Shown piece by piece: positions 11,705 through 23,069 of a stretch of DNA of 64,000 nucleotides. Under the pieces are notes generated by a model. The model ran no database searches, was not told the origin of the DNA, and saw nothing but the letters and a program-made list of their open reading frames with translations. The stretch is from Gnetum montanum (Eukaryota > Streptophyta > Gnetopsida > Gnetales > Gnetaceae). The stretch spans positions 78,403-142,402 of the forward strand of contig MNCI01030945.1 of NCBI GenBank assembly GCA_015680685.1. The letters run 5' to 3'. The translations under genes were made by a program, and so were the position numbers. Position 1 is the first letter of the stretch. Each line of letters starts with the position of its first letter.

Positions 11705-12568
11705 TGATGAGCAACAAGGTACCCCTATGCTCAACCATACAAATACGATCGTGTACACGCGATCCTGTCGAACTCCATGGATGGACTAGTTGTGGCACCT
11801 AGATCATTATACGTTGATCATAGTTCGCTATCTTCCCACTTGGACTAGTAATTGCTTTGTCATGTATGGTTTAGTCTAGAGTGAGGTGTATGATGTGGTC
11901 CCTACTACTATGCTGCTCCTAAGGACAATAAGAGATAACTTAATTAAGCTAATGGGTGATAGAAAATAAGATCTAAGCTAGCCTAAGTGCAATGAGCATC
12001 CATCCCTAATCATCCGTATGCATCTTGGACTTCGTGTACTACTTCTATAATTACCAAGCACACATCACTCAAAGCACTACTCAATACACTACTGGGTTAC
12101 CACATAGTTACACTTAAATGTTCGTGATTAAAGCGTACTCATTCTACGTTAACAACAGGAATAGTAAATGACGATAAAGGAAATATTAACTAAGAAAATA
12201 ATAAATAATAATAAATAATTAAAACAAATTAAAAACTAAGTGAATGCTGCAATGATGAAGTAATCTCAATCTTTATTGTTGATCATGTGCATGTCCAAGT
12301 ACATCGCACTCAAACAAATGTTTCATATAATTACAAGCATCACACTGCAAGCATGCACTTGGAAAAAACACTAAATCTGACTATAAGAAAATAAAAGAAT
12401 TTCTAACTCTCTAATGAACTAATTGTTCTCTCACTGTGTGCCTGTGTTGTATTTATAAGCTAACACAAGAATAACAATATCATGTATACAATATCGTATC
12501 TAGGCTGTGATATCATGCACCTGATATCTCGTACCTAATATCATGGCCTAGCAGACCGTGAGTCATCA
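11705..12568 (-). mobile_element. E3: 5' LTR
   Basis: Pairs with 3497-4351. It has TG...CA ends, reversed TATA segment near 12446-12460, and GATATCG-type palindromes at about 12474-12545. TSD TCAAG is at 12569-12573. Confidence 0.9.
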
Positions 12569-12604
12569 TCAAGTAAGTGCTTTAAGATTTTTTTTTAGGG
12601 ATTG

Positions 12605-12770
12605 TCATTTGGAGTGATGGTAAGGTGCTTGTTTCTCAAGTCAAAGACCTAGGTTTGAGCTTGGGTGCAATCACTCAAAGAGGTTAGGCTTTGGCTCATC
12701 TACCAACCCTCCCAGGACCTACTTAGTAGGATGAACACTGTGGTTCTAGGTGATGATCATTTTTAGGGTT
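12605..12770 (+). mobile_element. Possible tRNA-derived SINE
   Basis: A box A-like TGGTAAGGTGCTTG (about 12619) and a box B-like AGGTTTGAGC (about 12651) stand about 30 nt apart, as in a tRNA head. The segment then runs through 'accaaccctcccaggaccta' and 'tagtaggatgaacactg', which resembles the tail part of plant SINEs. No clear target duplication was seen. The call rests on the two boxes and the general layout. Confidence 0.4.
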
Positions 12771-14378
12771 TTAAGTTTTTTCCACAAATTTTTCATTCTT
12801 TAAGTAATACCTTTCTAGCCTAAGCCTAGTGAGTGGGATGTTACATTGTGAGTTTGGATTTAATACAGTTGATAGCCAAATCCCATAGGCAAGCATGAGG
12901 GTTAGATACAATTAGAGGGGTGTTTAAGTATGAGTCCTATCGAGGCTTAATAACCGCTCCTAGAGCTCTGACAATGTGATGTAATTAGTTTTAGTGCCCC
13001 ATACAAAGAGAAGTTGAACCAATTGACCTTCATGTCAGTAATGTTGGAGAGGAGCTAGAGGCCTTCTTTAAGTTTTTGAGCTAAAGGGACACTAGCTTTT
13101 AACATTGTACTAGTGTCATTTGCATACTTTTATAAATAACTATCCCATGGAAGAGGGTTAAAAAGCCCTAACTCCGAGAGAGAGATGTCAAGACATTCAG
13201 AAATAATGTTGAAAAGATAAGGCAAAATGAATTCACTTGCTAAAGATAAGGCACAAATTAGTTAGATTGACTTCCATTAATATAGATTGCATAGCTTAAG
13301 TTTACGTTTTCATTGCAATATCATTCTTGTCAAACATAAAGTCAATGATGATAATTATAAATTAGTGATATTTTACCAATACATATAAAATAATAAACCA
13401 TTGTCACCTTACCTTAAGTTGATGGAATAAATATAATGATGACTTTGGTACCTTTACCCCATGGACTAACCTATTAAAGTGGACAAAGATTTTTAAATGA
13501 TTTATTATAATTGGATTCTATAACGAGACACTCAATAATAGGCTTGCTTAGATACAAACCAACATGGAGATAGAATATAACAACTAGGGGAATCTATAAC
13601 CCATTAGCAATTGCAAACAAAGCAACAAACCCAACATTTGAGAAACTCGGTAATAATCATAATGATTACTAACGTATATTACTATATCTAGCAGGATGAT
13701 ATAAGAAACTGGCATAATACAAACTCAATTCAATCCTCCTTTCTAGAATACCCTTTCTCAATGAGAATGATAGGAGGTGCAGTTACATAGTTACATTCCC
13801 CTAAAGCCAACAATGGTGATCTTGATGATGCAACTGCGATAATGATGCTAGCAACAAATGGGTGATGGATTGCAATGACATGCAGAGAAAGCCACTAGAT
13901 AAATATATTGCAATGAAATGTCTTAGTGACAAAAAATCCGGACACTGGTTCGGGTCATATTCATTAACATTGAAATTACATATTACGCGTTGCTGGTAGC
14001 CAGCACTAGGCAAACAACAGTCACGGATCAGATGGTATCATTCCACAATTAAATTATGAAACGTCAAATTAAAGATGGTATCGTTATGTTAGTTTGAACA
14101 CCTGAGGACTGTAGCGATAAGCAAGAGGTCATTGATAAATTTGATAAAAAACTGAAAAGATAATTGCAACTTGTATAGAAACTAACTTTGCAAGTTTGAC
14201 GTCGAATTTGTTTCTGTTCCATGACATTCTCACGAGGGTATTCTTGTTATCTTTGTAAGCGAAGTACTTTTTCGTTTAGTTTTTCTTATTTTCCAAAAAA
14301 AACCTTAGTGATTTAAGCTCCTAGATGGGATTATTATTTCAATCAATTTTACAGTATTCCAAGCCAGCGTAATTCTTT
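12771..14378. other. No gene seen
   Basis: AT-rich sequence. Frames here are short and lack recognisable motifs; a 70-codon minus-strand frame at 13801-14013 shows nothing familiar. No LTR-family sequence was recognised. Confidence 0.5.
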
Positions 14379-14447
14379 TTGATGTATCTTGAAAATTTGG
14401 TTTGGACTAACTTTGATGTATCTTGAAAATTTGGTTTGGACTAACTT
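14379..14447. repeat. 34-bp tandem duplication
   Basis: The unit 'gatgtatcttgaaaattt' plus 'ggtttggactaacttt' occurs twice in a row with no visible difference. Confidence 0.85.
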
Positions 14448-14518
14448 GCATGTTGTTGATGAATAAACTAATATAATTAGTGTTTAGCTATGTCATCATT
14501 GTCTTAGCCTGTCCTAAT

Positions 14519-14926
14519 ATATATATATCAATTGGCCAAAATGATTTTAAATGAGATGATTTTAATGAAGCCCAACTATTGGACAAGGTAACAAGATAAC
14601 TAAAAACAAAATCATTTATCCCTCCTTTGTTTCTCTACCACTTACCCAATTTAGTTTACCCTCTTGGTCAAATTTGTTCTGTCTTTGTTTATGCATGGTG
14701 TTTTTGAGAAATAAATCTCTTACATAAATAATGCTCAAAAACGCCATGAATAAACAAAGATAGAATAAACTTGACCAAGAGGGTAAAACTAAATTAGGTA
14801 AGTGGTAGAGAAATAGAGGAGGATGAGTGATTCTGTTTTTAGTTATCTTGTTACTGTGTCCAGTAGTTGGGCTTGGTTAAAATCATCTCAGTCAATTGAT
14901 AGATATATATATATATATATATATAA
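14519..14926. mobile_element. Fold-back (MITE-like) element
   Basis: The left half and the reverse complement of the right half match almost throughout. Matched pairs include 'gcccaactattgga' with 'tccagtagttgggc', 'aagataactaaaaac' with 'gtttttagttatctt', and 'accctcttggtcaa' with 'ttgaccaagagggt'. The loop is only about 25 bp (about 14709-14733). TA-rich runs flank both sides (14518-14528 and 14902-14926), consistent with insertion at a TA target. It has no coding capacity. Confidence 0.75.
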
Positions 14927-15115
14927 TCTAGTGCAAGCAATGAGTAAAATTTAATTATGTTTTTAATTTTTTATGTTATAAATTATCATTGTAAAGGACA
15001 TAGTTATAAATGTTCAAGTTGTTAAAATATTAATAGAACTATTTAAATATAATCACTATTTGCATTCTAAATAATATATAACATAAATTGGTAGAAATAA
15101 AAGTTTATATATTTC

Positions 15116-15470
15116 ATATACGTTGATGAAGGAATACATTGCACAATTATTGCAACAAACATTACAGAGTTCTAAAATAGGGTTGCGCAAAAGGCAAAAT
15201 CCAGTGATAAGTATGAACTCAATATGCCTAATTTTCCAATTGAGAAAAATGATTTTCCTGTGCAATTCTAAAGTAAATATAAAAACTATTTTCTTGTGCA
15301 TTCCAAATAAAATTTTATATATTTTGTATAGGCTGATGAAGGAACACCTTACACAATTATTGCAACAAACATTACAGAGTTGTAGAATAGGATTGAGTAA
15401 AAGGCAAAGTACAGTGATAAGTTTGAACTCAATATGCCTAATTCTCTAATTAAGCAAAACAAACTTTCTA
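15116..15470. repeat. Imperfect direct repeat, about 208-bp period
   Basis: 'tgcacaattattgcaacaaa' followed by 'cattacagagtt' near 15138 recurs near 15346 with the following 100 bp ('aaaggcaaartmcagtgataagt...ctcaatatgcctaatt'). There are about 1.7 units. The 108-codon plus-strand frame here is just this repeat read twice. Confidence 0.75.
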
Positions 15471-15518
15471 TGTAATTCTCCTATAGAGATGTTTAGTATC
15501 TGAAATCTTTCTGTATCT

Positions 15519-16700
15519 CTACACAAAGAAAGGAGGATAAATCATTAAAGAATCAATGGTCTTGACCATAGATAATGCAACAAACATTAGACCTCGTAAC
15601 TTCTCTGTACCAATGTCAATCGTAGCCTTATCTAGTGTCATTCCTTGAGATTTATGAATAGTCATGGCCCATGCCAACTCTAACGACAATTGACACAATG
15701 CTCCTTGGACCATAGGTATAACTGACACATCATGAGGATTACCGTTATCAAAGGGACTTCTGATGTAGAAGTCAAAATCAATAACAACATACAATGGTAA
15801 TCCAGGTGGTTGTTTACCTAAACGATACATAATACTGTGAATCATGCCAAGTGCACCATTTACCAATCCTACTTCAGGACAAGGTTAAATGTTTACGTAA
15901 CCCTTGCACCTTCACAAAGATTGCTCAATATCATCATCATCATCATTTGAGACTCTAAATCCACAGGGATCTCTATTTGTTACGCACACAGCAACGAGTC
16001 TCTGCATTATTTGCAGCATCTTCTTATTGTGTGATTGGACTTTATCTTTCGTATCATATAAATGCATTGATTCTTCAAAACTGTCTAATCCACTCAAAGT
16101 GGATAAAAAATTCATTTGAGCAACCAAGAAATTATAATAGTGGCTTTTTCCTTCTTTGATATGCATCAATACTTCCTTGAATCTTTGTTGTTAAGGATCA
16201 ATTCTAGACTAACGATAAACTACATCTAAAACAACAAAGGTATGAAATGATTACCAAACCCCTATAAGATCTAGATTCTTGGATGCATAAGGCACAACAT
16301 CAGGCACAAGAGGAAGCTGACCCAAATCACCTATTAGTATAATTGATCTTCCTCCAAAAACTTCATTGTGATGCTTTAGAAAAATCTTAGTCATCTATCA
16401 ATGCTTTGTAATAATCTTCCTTCCACAAAACTCATTTCATCAATTATTATATATCTTACTTGTGATAGTCGATGTTGTATACTTATCTTTGTAGAGGAAG
16501 AGAATTCTTTGTAGGCACCTATTCCAATGTTCAAACTGGAATAAATGGTTGTTGCATTAATGTTAAATGTGGTAGCTACTATGGGTGCCATGACAAGTAA
16601 AGCATTATGTTTTTCATGGCAGTATTCAAGTAGCATTTGAATAGTATCTTATTCAATTCCTTTCAAGTAGTGGTATCCCACTGATCCACAATAAAATAAC
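15519..16700 (-). pseudogene. PIF1-like DNA helicase pseudogene
   Basis: Minus-strand reading gives, in order: a decayed Walker A region (about 16690-16650); 'LLVMAPIVATTFNINATTI' (about 16570, the GVAAxNIxGxTIHS segment); 'VRYIIIDEMSFVEGRLLQSID' type motif II (about 16455-16395); 'ILIGDLGQLPLVPDVV' (about 16345-16285); a variable insert; 'VNGALGMIHSIMYRL' (about 15860); and the C-terminal 'LAWAMTIHKSQGMTLDKA' plus 'FVALSMV' (about 15680-15560). The arginine of the FVALSR motif is replaced by Met. Stops and frame changes separate the blocks. This helicase type occurs both in Helitron transposons and as stand-alone plant genes; no Rep/HUH domain is visible, so the source is open. Confidence 0.8.
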
Positions 16701-16825
16701 AAATAATTTTAATAACCATGACAATTTAGAAAAATGTCTTTTTTCCCAACCATTCCTTTGCTCACCTATAACGATTTTAACCTATGCAAGGAAGAAACAT
16801 CTAGCAGCAACTATATACATGCCTA

Positions 16826-17050
16826 AAAAGATTGCACTGAGCGTAGCAATGACATAGTAAAAGTTATCAAAATAGGCTATAGTGATTGCTATGCTCAGTG
16901 CAATCTTTGATAACTTTTACTATGCCATTGCTACGCTCAGTGCAATTTTTTAAGGCAAATAGGATGGATGCCCATTTTGATTGCACTGAGCATAGCAATG
17001 ACATAGTAAAAGTTATATAAATGCCTAAAAAGATTGCACTAAGCGTAGCT
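16826..17050. repeat. Array of alternating inverted copies of a 40-bp unit
   Basis: The unit AAGATTGCACTGAGCGTAGC followed by AATGACATAGTAAAAGTTAT is present direct at about 16828-16868, inverted and partial at 16885-16906, inverted and full at 16908-16950, direct at 16979-17018, and direct and partial at 17029-17050. The neighbouring words CATCCATCC and TATAGTGA also recur in opposite orientation (16953-16977 and 17068-17100). Confidence 0.85.
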
Positions 17051-17433
17051 AGTTCATGTTGTTATTGAACCAGCTATAGTGACCATCCATCCTACTTGCC
17101 TTATCCATGATTGAAACCAAAAACCCTCCCAAAAGTCCCCTAGTCCCCATTGCACTCATCATTACTTCTAAACCCAAACTTTTTAGAGTTTGGGGAATTT
17201 TCTCAAAAAAGAATTCTTGCAATCCTACCCATGTGAACAGAAATGATGACCCTAGAAAAATATATTGTGGAATGAACCAAAAAATGCTCATGGGATCTAC
17301 AACTCTAGCTTCATTTTTAAGGTTCAATACCTTGACTAGTCGAAGTCTTCTCATCCCAACCATCTCAACCAGAGCTACTACAATCATACAGAGATTGGAA
17401 GTGAACAAGCCAATGCCTATTCTTTGTAATTAT
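17051..17433 (-). pseudogene. NPF/PTR transporter fragment, NPF5-like
   Basis: The minus strand encodes about 127 codons matching the C-terminal third of plant nitrate/peptide transporters: 'LQRIGIGLF' (about 17433-17407), a hydrophobic helix, 'PMSIFWFIPQYIFLG' (about 17300-17258), 'WVGLQEFFFEKIP' (about 17240-17200) and 'SWFNNNMN' at the end. 'VGLQEFF..P' followed by 'SWF..NLN' is typical of the NPF5 clade. It is therefore not a copy of the NPF7-type gene at 54360-57178, which has VGQLEFF and GWIP. It ends at repeat A on one side and the palindromic array on the other. The N-terminal two thirds are absent, and it is certainly non-functional. Confidence 0.8.
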
Positions 17434-17966
17434 TGATGCATAAATTTTGGCCACACCAACACCTGTGAAAACTTGTTTTAGGATACTATCGCCCAGGGTG
17501 CCTCCCGTATGGGTATGAAAACCTGGGAATAGTCTCAGCTAGAGAGGACTATGTGACCCTTTTTCTTTTTTAAAAAAAAGAAAACAATAGTAATAATAAA
17601 TCAAAAAAAACAACAAAAAATTTAAATTAAATTTATTTAACCTTAGGATGATTCTAGAATGTTTGAAAACAATAAACTAAGTAAAACAACTAAAAAAATT
17701 AAAATTAAATATTTATGTAGCTTTTGATACAGTAAATAATACAAAAAAATGAAATTTTATCTGGTGTCTGCTGCCATCAGTGAGAGAGAAGCCACCATCA
17801 ACCAGCATAATGGACTATCTACCTCATTATCTGCCTGCATGTGGTTGGAAGAGAAGATTGCCTGCCAGTTGCTACACTGTTCGTGACTTTCCCTACAGCT
17901 GGTAGCAACCTACGTTGCTACTGCTACCATCCCTGGTAGTTATGTGCATGTACGCTATGTGATACA
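17434..17966. repeat. Repeat A (533 bp; paired with 25202-25718)
   Basis: From 'tgatgcataaattttgg' to 'gtgcatgt' this matches repeat B closely in direct orientation, including 'cccagggtgcc', 'ggaatagtctcagctagaga' and 'gagagagaagccaccatcaa'. It has TG...CA-type ends (on the minus strand TGTATC...TGCATCA), as an LTR would. However, no purine tract, primer site or matching target duplication was found, so its class is undecided. Confidence 0.6.
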
Positions 17967-18485
17967 TCTGATGCTACTAAACGTATCGTCACCAAAACCA
18001 CTAGTGCTGTGCGTCACGATCGCTGCTGCCGCTATCGTTTGAAATTGTTCATGACTCTGGAAGGAGAAGAGACTATCGAATACTACTGCATCCACTATGG
18101 GAGAGACCATAGGTGTTATCCGCTATCCGCCACCATGCCACCACACCCACCATCAAAGAGAAGAAGTCTTTCCTGAGATGCCTGATGCCCTCGTTCAGTC
18201 ACAAATCTACAACCCCTTCCAAAGAAACAAAAGAGACACAACAATTTTTCCAAGCTCCCAATCCCAAATTGTCTCACCAGAACCCTAAACCACCATACAT
18301 AACGCTTCTCCTATACCCCTCGCCCAGCTGGCCTCCTTCCCTGTTATCTGTTTTTTTTTCTTTTTTTTTCTTCTTAAGAATTTTACATAATTAAGTGAAT
18401 AATATCTCATTGGGAAACATGATAAGAGTAACAGAAGTTAACCAAGCATGAAATTCATGCCTAGCCAAAGTCCACAATATCATAG
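17967..18485. other. No gene seen
   Basis: Contains overlapping frames of 63 and 93 codons (18097-18394), low-complexity in composition and with no familiar motif, and a T-rich run at 18350-18372. Confidence 0.4.
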
Positions 18486-18490
18486 ACAAG

Positions 18491-19366
18491 TGCTGAAGTG
18501 CTATATAGTCGATGCATCGACTAGGTCGTGTATACGAGGCCCCGTATACGGCCTTGTTGACGTAGCCTTCCTGCGTCGACGTGGCTCCATTTACACAGCC
18601 GCCTATCCCAGCCTATAAATAAGAGGGCCTTCCACCTCATTTAGAAAGCTTCGACTTAGTTGTAGCGAAGCTCTTGCATTTTGTTTTCGTAGGAGTTAGA
18701 CTATTTTCCCAAGTGCATGCCCGCAGTGTGATGCTTGTAATTGTACAGCACCTTTATTCGAGTGTGACGTACTTGGACACGCACATGATCAAAAATAAAG
18801 ATCGAGATTACTTCATCATTGCAACATTCACTTAGTTTTAACTGCTTAATTATTATTGTTAATTGTTATTGTTATTTATCGTTTTCTTAGTTAATATTTC
18901 GTTATCATCATTTACTATTCCTGCTGTTAAATGCGGAATGAGTACAACTTAATCACGAGCATTTAAGTGTGACTACTTGGTAACCCAGTAGCGTACCTAG
19001 GATCTCCGCTTGGTAATCCCAGTAGTAGTCGTGCACAAGGTCCAAGATGTGTACGAATGATTAAGGAACGGATGCTCATCCCACTTAGGTTAGCTTAGAC
19101 TTCATTTCCTATTACTCATTAGTTTAATCAATATTACTCTCCATTGTCTCTAGGAGTAGCACTAATTTAGGATCACATCATACACCTCACTCTGGACTAA
19201 ACCATACGTGACAAAGCAAATACTAGTTCAGGTGGGAAGACAGCGAACTGCGATCAACGTGTAACTATCTAAATACCACAACTAGCCTGTCCACGGAGTT
19301 CGACCAAATCATGTGTGAACGCTCATATTCGTATGGTTGAGTGTAGAGGTACCTCATCGCTCATCA
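18491..19366 (+). mobile_element. E4: solo LTR
   Basis: A complete LTR of the family (876 bp) from TGCTGAAGTGC to CTCATCA, flanked by a perfect 5-bp duplication ACAAG (18486-18490 and 19367-19371). U3 carries the CGTATACG / GGCCCCGTATACGG palindrome type seen in E8, then 'cctataaataagagggc' (about 18613) and an AATAAAGA signal (about 18793). No internal region is present, so it arose by recombination between two LTRs of one insertion. Confidence 0.9.
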
Positions 19367-19371
19367 ACAAG

Positions 19372-20257
19372 TCTAAGAATCTAGTTACTATTGCAATAGC
19401 AAGTGGCTCTCACACAACATCGAATAACACCATAGTAATTTAAATAATACATCATGCACTTGATCCAAATCTGAGTGGTCAAGCCCCTATCATCTTTAAT
19501 ATTATTTTCATTTTCTTCCATGTCGTTATCTAAATTTTAGCATCAATAACAGTCTTATTCAAAAGCCTAAAGTAATTTTGTGCAATTTGAAAGAAAAATT
19601 ATAGAACTAGGCAGAAACTACAAAAGAAATGGTTTACTGTTGCAATTTGCTACCAATGGATAGATCCATGAATTAGACCTTTGTTGAAAACACTGAAGGG
19701 ATCACAGAAACCATACACTATTGCAAAGAAAAATAGCAGCAACATTACAATGAGTATGTAAGATACCATGCCTACTTTTTGTTGTAGTAGTATTCCTCCC
19801 AATGAATTCCTGGGTTGCAACAAAAGTTTCTTCTTACCAGATGAGTAAAAACCCAAGGTCAACCATAATACAACAATTTGGGAAGGATTTATTTTTATCA
19901 GTAAGGTAACAATGTTTGTTAATACTAGCTATAAATTAGCAAATACCCCATAAGCATGCACAAGATGGTGTAAAATTAAATATTTTTTTTTTTGAGTTGA
20001 AAGTTCAACCCTCTAAAATATAGTGTAACAACCTTATTATATGCCTTTGTAAAATTCACAAGAGTGTAATTCTCTTCCAAATCATATCTAACACTCAATT
20101 TTAAAGTCACAAATGAAACAATCATTTGATTTTAAAATTTAAATTCATAGATAAGTTTGACAAGACTTAATCACCATCCTAACACTAATTCACCATGGTA
20201 AAATTATTAGCATGGTGTTGATTATGGCCCCATGCTTGACATGGGCAAGGTTGACCT
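19372..20257. other. No gene recognised
   Basis: A 70-codon minus-strand frame (19862-19650) contains a strongly hydrophobic stretch but no family motif. The rest is AT-rich. Confidence 0.4.
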
Positions 20258-20689
20258 CAACACTTAGCCCCCAAACTACAAAATGCATGCAAGTGCAAGG
20301 ATAGCAAAACCATCAAAATTTTGAACGAAAATGCAACAAATGGAGAAACAAAAACATCACAAAACAAGAAATGCAAACTTGAAAGTAAAATATAATGTTC
20401 TAGACATGATTAAAATAACCAACTAATCAAAAAAGACACTAGCATGGGCCATCCAAACCACCATTAAAATCTAAATATATGATTTATTATTATTTTAACT
20501 ACTTGGATCTATAGATATATATATATATAAGCTCTCATTCTCAATATTCTCACAAGGTAAAAGTAAAAGTATGTAGACTATTCTGAGCACGAAACTTTTA
20601 CAAAACATAGTGAGGAGGACAAGCTAAAGCTCATGTTAAATCATAGTAAACCACAACTTTCAGATTTTTCCCTGGGTCTTTTTTTTTTT

Positions 20690-20960
20690 TTGAAAATTTA
20701 AATTCAAAAGGGAAAATAGAGGTTAGGGTGAGGATTGCTATCGAACCCCATCATGCTCAAGAACTTATTACACTATCAATGAACATGGTTCTCATTCTTT
20801 TTTCTTTTTCTTTTTTTGAGAAAACTTTGCTCATGGTGTACTTCATTCTTGAGGCAGGAATTCCAACACAAGTTTGGCCAATTAGCTGCACTACCAAAGA
20901 GCACGGTCCTTTTGGAAACTTTGCCCATAGTGCAGTTCAACCCTCGTGTATGTGCCTTTG
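20690..20960 (-). repeat. Possible SINE fragment
   Basis: The minus strand has a box B-like GGGTTCGATAGC (about 20744-20733) following 'gtgtaataagttcttgagca' (about 20776-20757), which would be the box A side. It is followed by 'acctctattttccctttt' and a T-rich end. The same AGGGAAAATAGAGGTT block recurs at about 25151-25166. The SINE identity is tentative. Confidence 0.3.
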
Positions 20961-21559
20961 ATTACTATTTAATGGCATCATAGTAGGTCTCCTAGGTGGC
21001 TATGGACTCTCAAGTGGAAATGAACACACTTCACCCCATTGTTCACAAGATAGCCATGGATCACCACACCTGAGGGTTAGGGCTTATGAGAGAAAAGGAT
21101 AGAATTTTCCAAGGTCACCTAGTGATTATAACTAACCATTCTCCAACATCACATATCCTACACTCACATGATCATGATGATAACATGATAAGTTTGTATA
21201 AATTCAATGCTCCATAATCTAACATAAGAAATAAATTGAGACCTTGGAATCAATTGGAAAGAGCTATAATATTATTGAAATATAAAATATAAAGTGGATT
21301 TTTATAAAATTATTGAAATATAACATTATAGTAATAGTAAATTATATTATACCTACATTATTTTCCAATGGTGTTAAGATGGCCCAATGTCTAGTAACTC
21401 AAATGACAAATGATTATTAAAATCATATGAGGAACATAACAATCAAATCACTATGCTAAGAAAGAAATAATGAAAATGCAGGAAAAATATGGAAATGCAA
21501 CTATATACATATGAAATGGAAAGAAAAGGGGAAGAAAACATGCAACTAAGAAACTACCA

Positions 21560-21960
21560 AGTATCCACGTGGGGCACCTGGGTAGAAATGCTTCAAATGA
21601 AATGCATTAAAATCCCTATTCAACCTATGTCCTTGCAAATTAGCAATCTTAAACACATTTGGAGCAGTGATGTCTACAATTTAGAATGGACCTAATCACA
21701 TAGGGGAAAACTTAGTTTGAGGGCCAGTTTGACCAGATGCTCTATCTCTCTTAAGGACCAGGTCACCTACTTGAAAACTTTTAGCTGCATATTTTTTATC
21801 AAACCATCTCTTAACAATTTGTTGATGACCACATATATTTTCAATCCCTTTAACCCTTTTAAGCTCTAGATTCAAAATGTCACATGTTTTACATTTTTCC
21901 AAGACTAGGTTTTCTATCTTAAAGACTTCACCAACATACTTCTTGTCAAGACATTGTTTA
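21560..21960 (-). pseudogene. E5: integrase C-terminal domain, partly duplicated
   Basis: 'IVKRWFDKKYAAKSFQVGDL' (about 21815-21757) is the characteristic chromo-proximal end of plant gypsy integrases. It is followed out of frame by segments equivalent to 'WLGPFEIVDV', 'ANLQGHRLNRDFNAFHLKHF' (about 21650-21590). A second, diverged copy, 'IVKQCLDKKYVGEVFKIENL' (about 21967-21910), lies directly upstream. This part binds DNA or chromatin in the integration complex. No D,D,E core precedes it. Confidence 0.65.
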
Positions 21961-21968
21961 ACAATTTG

Positions 21969-22608
21969 TCAATGCTTAAGATTATGAAAATCAAGACCTA
22001 ATCTTAACTTGCTTGATCGTTTTCTATCAAGTTTTTCTTTGATATAAGTTTCAATGATAGGTGTAGGTCTTGGTGGGTTATCAAATATAGCCTTTCTAGG
22101 AGAATGTTCCATGGATGTGTCATTAAAATTTAGCACACCTTCAAATGTTTTAAGAGGTAGGGTTTTACTTACATCTCTATCTTCCTCTAAAGGTGATGGA
22201 TCAATCAAATGAAATCCATTGTGTTGTTGATAAGGCAAGGTGTCTCCATAGATTTCTTCCCCTTCTCTAGAACTTTAATAGGATTGGGTGAAATCTACAT
22301 GAGAGACAGGATTTATTTTTGTAATTCCACTCACAATCATTTTCAACATGTTCGCTACTCTCAACCTCAATAATCCCAACATATAGATTAGTGTTTTGAT
22401 CTTCCAAAGGTTGATTTTGTTGATCCAAGGTTGTAATTACTTGTTTGCAGAAGGGTTCTCGAGATATAGTCATGTACTCAGATTTTCTTTTGATAAGGAT
22501 CAATAATTCCAAGAAATCTAACCTAAAGAAGCCCCCAAACTTAGCTCCAAAAGTCCTAGATAAGATCATGTCATAGGTGGGTGTCACGTAAGTGACTAGG
22601 ATATCCAT
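21969..22608 (-). pseudogene. E5: region between protease and integrase remnants
   Basis: Two minus-strand frames (113 and 89 codons) continue from the protease: 'MILSRTFGAKFGGFFRLDFL' is the usual post-protease ILGRPF..-type segment. The second frame, with 'RPTPIIETYIKEKLD', has no motif I recognise. None of the RT blocks is present here, although this is where RT should be. Confidence 0.4.
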
Positions 22609-22629
22609 ATAACATGTAAATGTAGGGTA

Positions 22630-23055
22630 TTAATTAAGTTGTACCTTTGCTCCTTGTAATAACCCTACCACAAGTACGTTAGATCCATCAAGTTGCATCA
22701 CACTTTTTGTTTGTGGTATCATTTGTGCTCCTAAGGCATTACAAACGTCAAGAGGCATGACACTAACAGTTGCACCAAAATCCATTAAACAGCTATGAAC
22801 ATTCTTTCCTAAAATAATTAAAGTGGTTAGGAAAGGGGGGTGGTCCTTCCTACTAGACATGGAATTATTCACATTTTGTACTAATATTATGTTAGAACTT
22901 TCTGTGAAGTGAAATTGCCTTTCAGGGATTGGGGATTTTTCTCTTTGGGCTTCGAGTGTATGAACCATATCCCGAATCACCTCTTTCATTTCGTTGAAGT
23001 GTAGGAGGTCATACATCAAAATGTTAGCTTTAACTCTTTTTAGATCCTCAACCAA
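22630..23055 (-). pseudogene. E5: retroelement aspartic protease
   Basis: A 141-codon minus-strand frame. 'PPFLTTLIILGKNVHSCLMD' followed by 'FGATVSVMPLDVCNALG' matches the retropepsin core; the D-[TS]-G catalytic triplet reads D-F-G. A flap-like segment 'KSVMQLDGSNVLVVGLLQGA' follows. It would cleave the polyprotein. The frame overlaps the preceding 23360-23040 frame, so a shift separates it from gag. Confidence 0.65.
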
Positions 23056-23069
23056 ATCATAATTCCTAT

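Larger units (their letters stand above)
3497..12568 (-). mobile_element. E3: complete pol-less LTR element with gag and ORF2
   Basis: This is a full-length insertion on the minus strand, about 9.07 kb, flanked by a perfect 5-bp target duplication TCAAG (3492-3496 and 12569-12573). Order on the minus strand: 5' LTR (12568-11705), primer site, gag, conserved T-rich spacer, internal promoter-like block (about 7880-7786), ORF2, polypurine tract, 3' LTR (4351-3497). No protease, reverse transcriptase, RNase H or integrase can be read in it. Mobility would therefore have required enzymes from another element; an E7-like relative is the obvious candidate, by inference. The two LTRs are 855 and 864 bp and clearly similar but differ at many sites, so the insertion is not recent. 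Confidence 0.9.

Noticed and set aside
3492-12573. E3 as a recently active insertion
   Set aside because: The TSD is perfect, but the LTRs differ at many positions and gag and ORF2 are full of stops.
15123-15449. 108-codon open frame (+)
   Set aside because: It is the 208-bp direct repeat translated twice, with no similarity to known proteins.
19650-19862. Hydrophobic 70-codon frame (-), possibly a membrane protein exon
   Set aside because: No family motif, no splice context and AT-rich composition; the hydrophobicity may only reflect T-rich codons.
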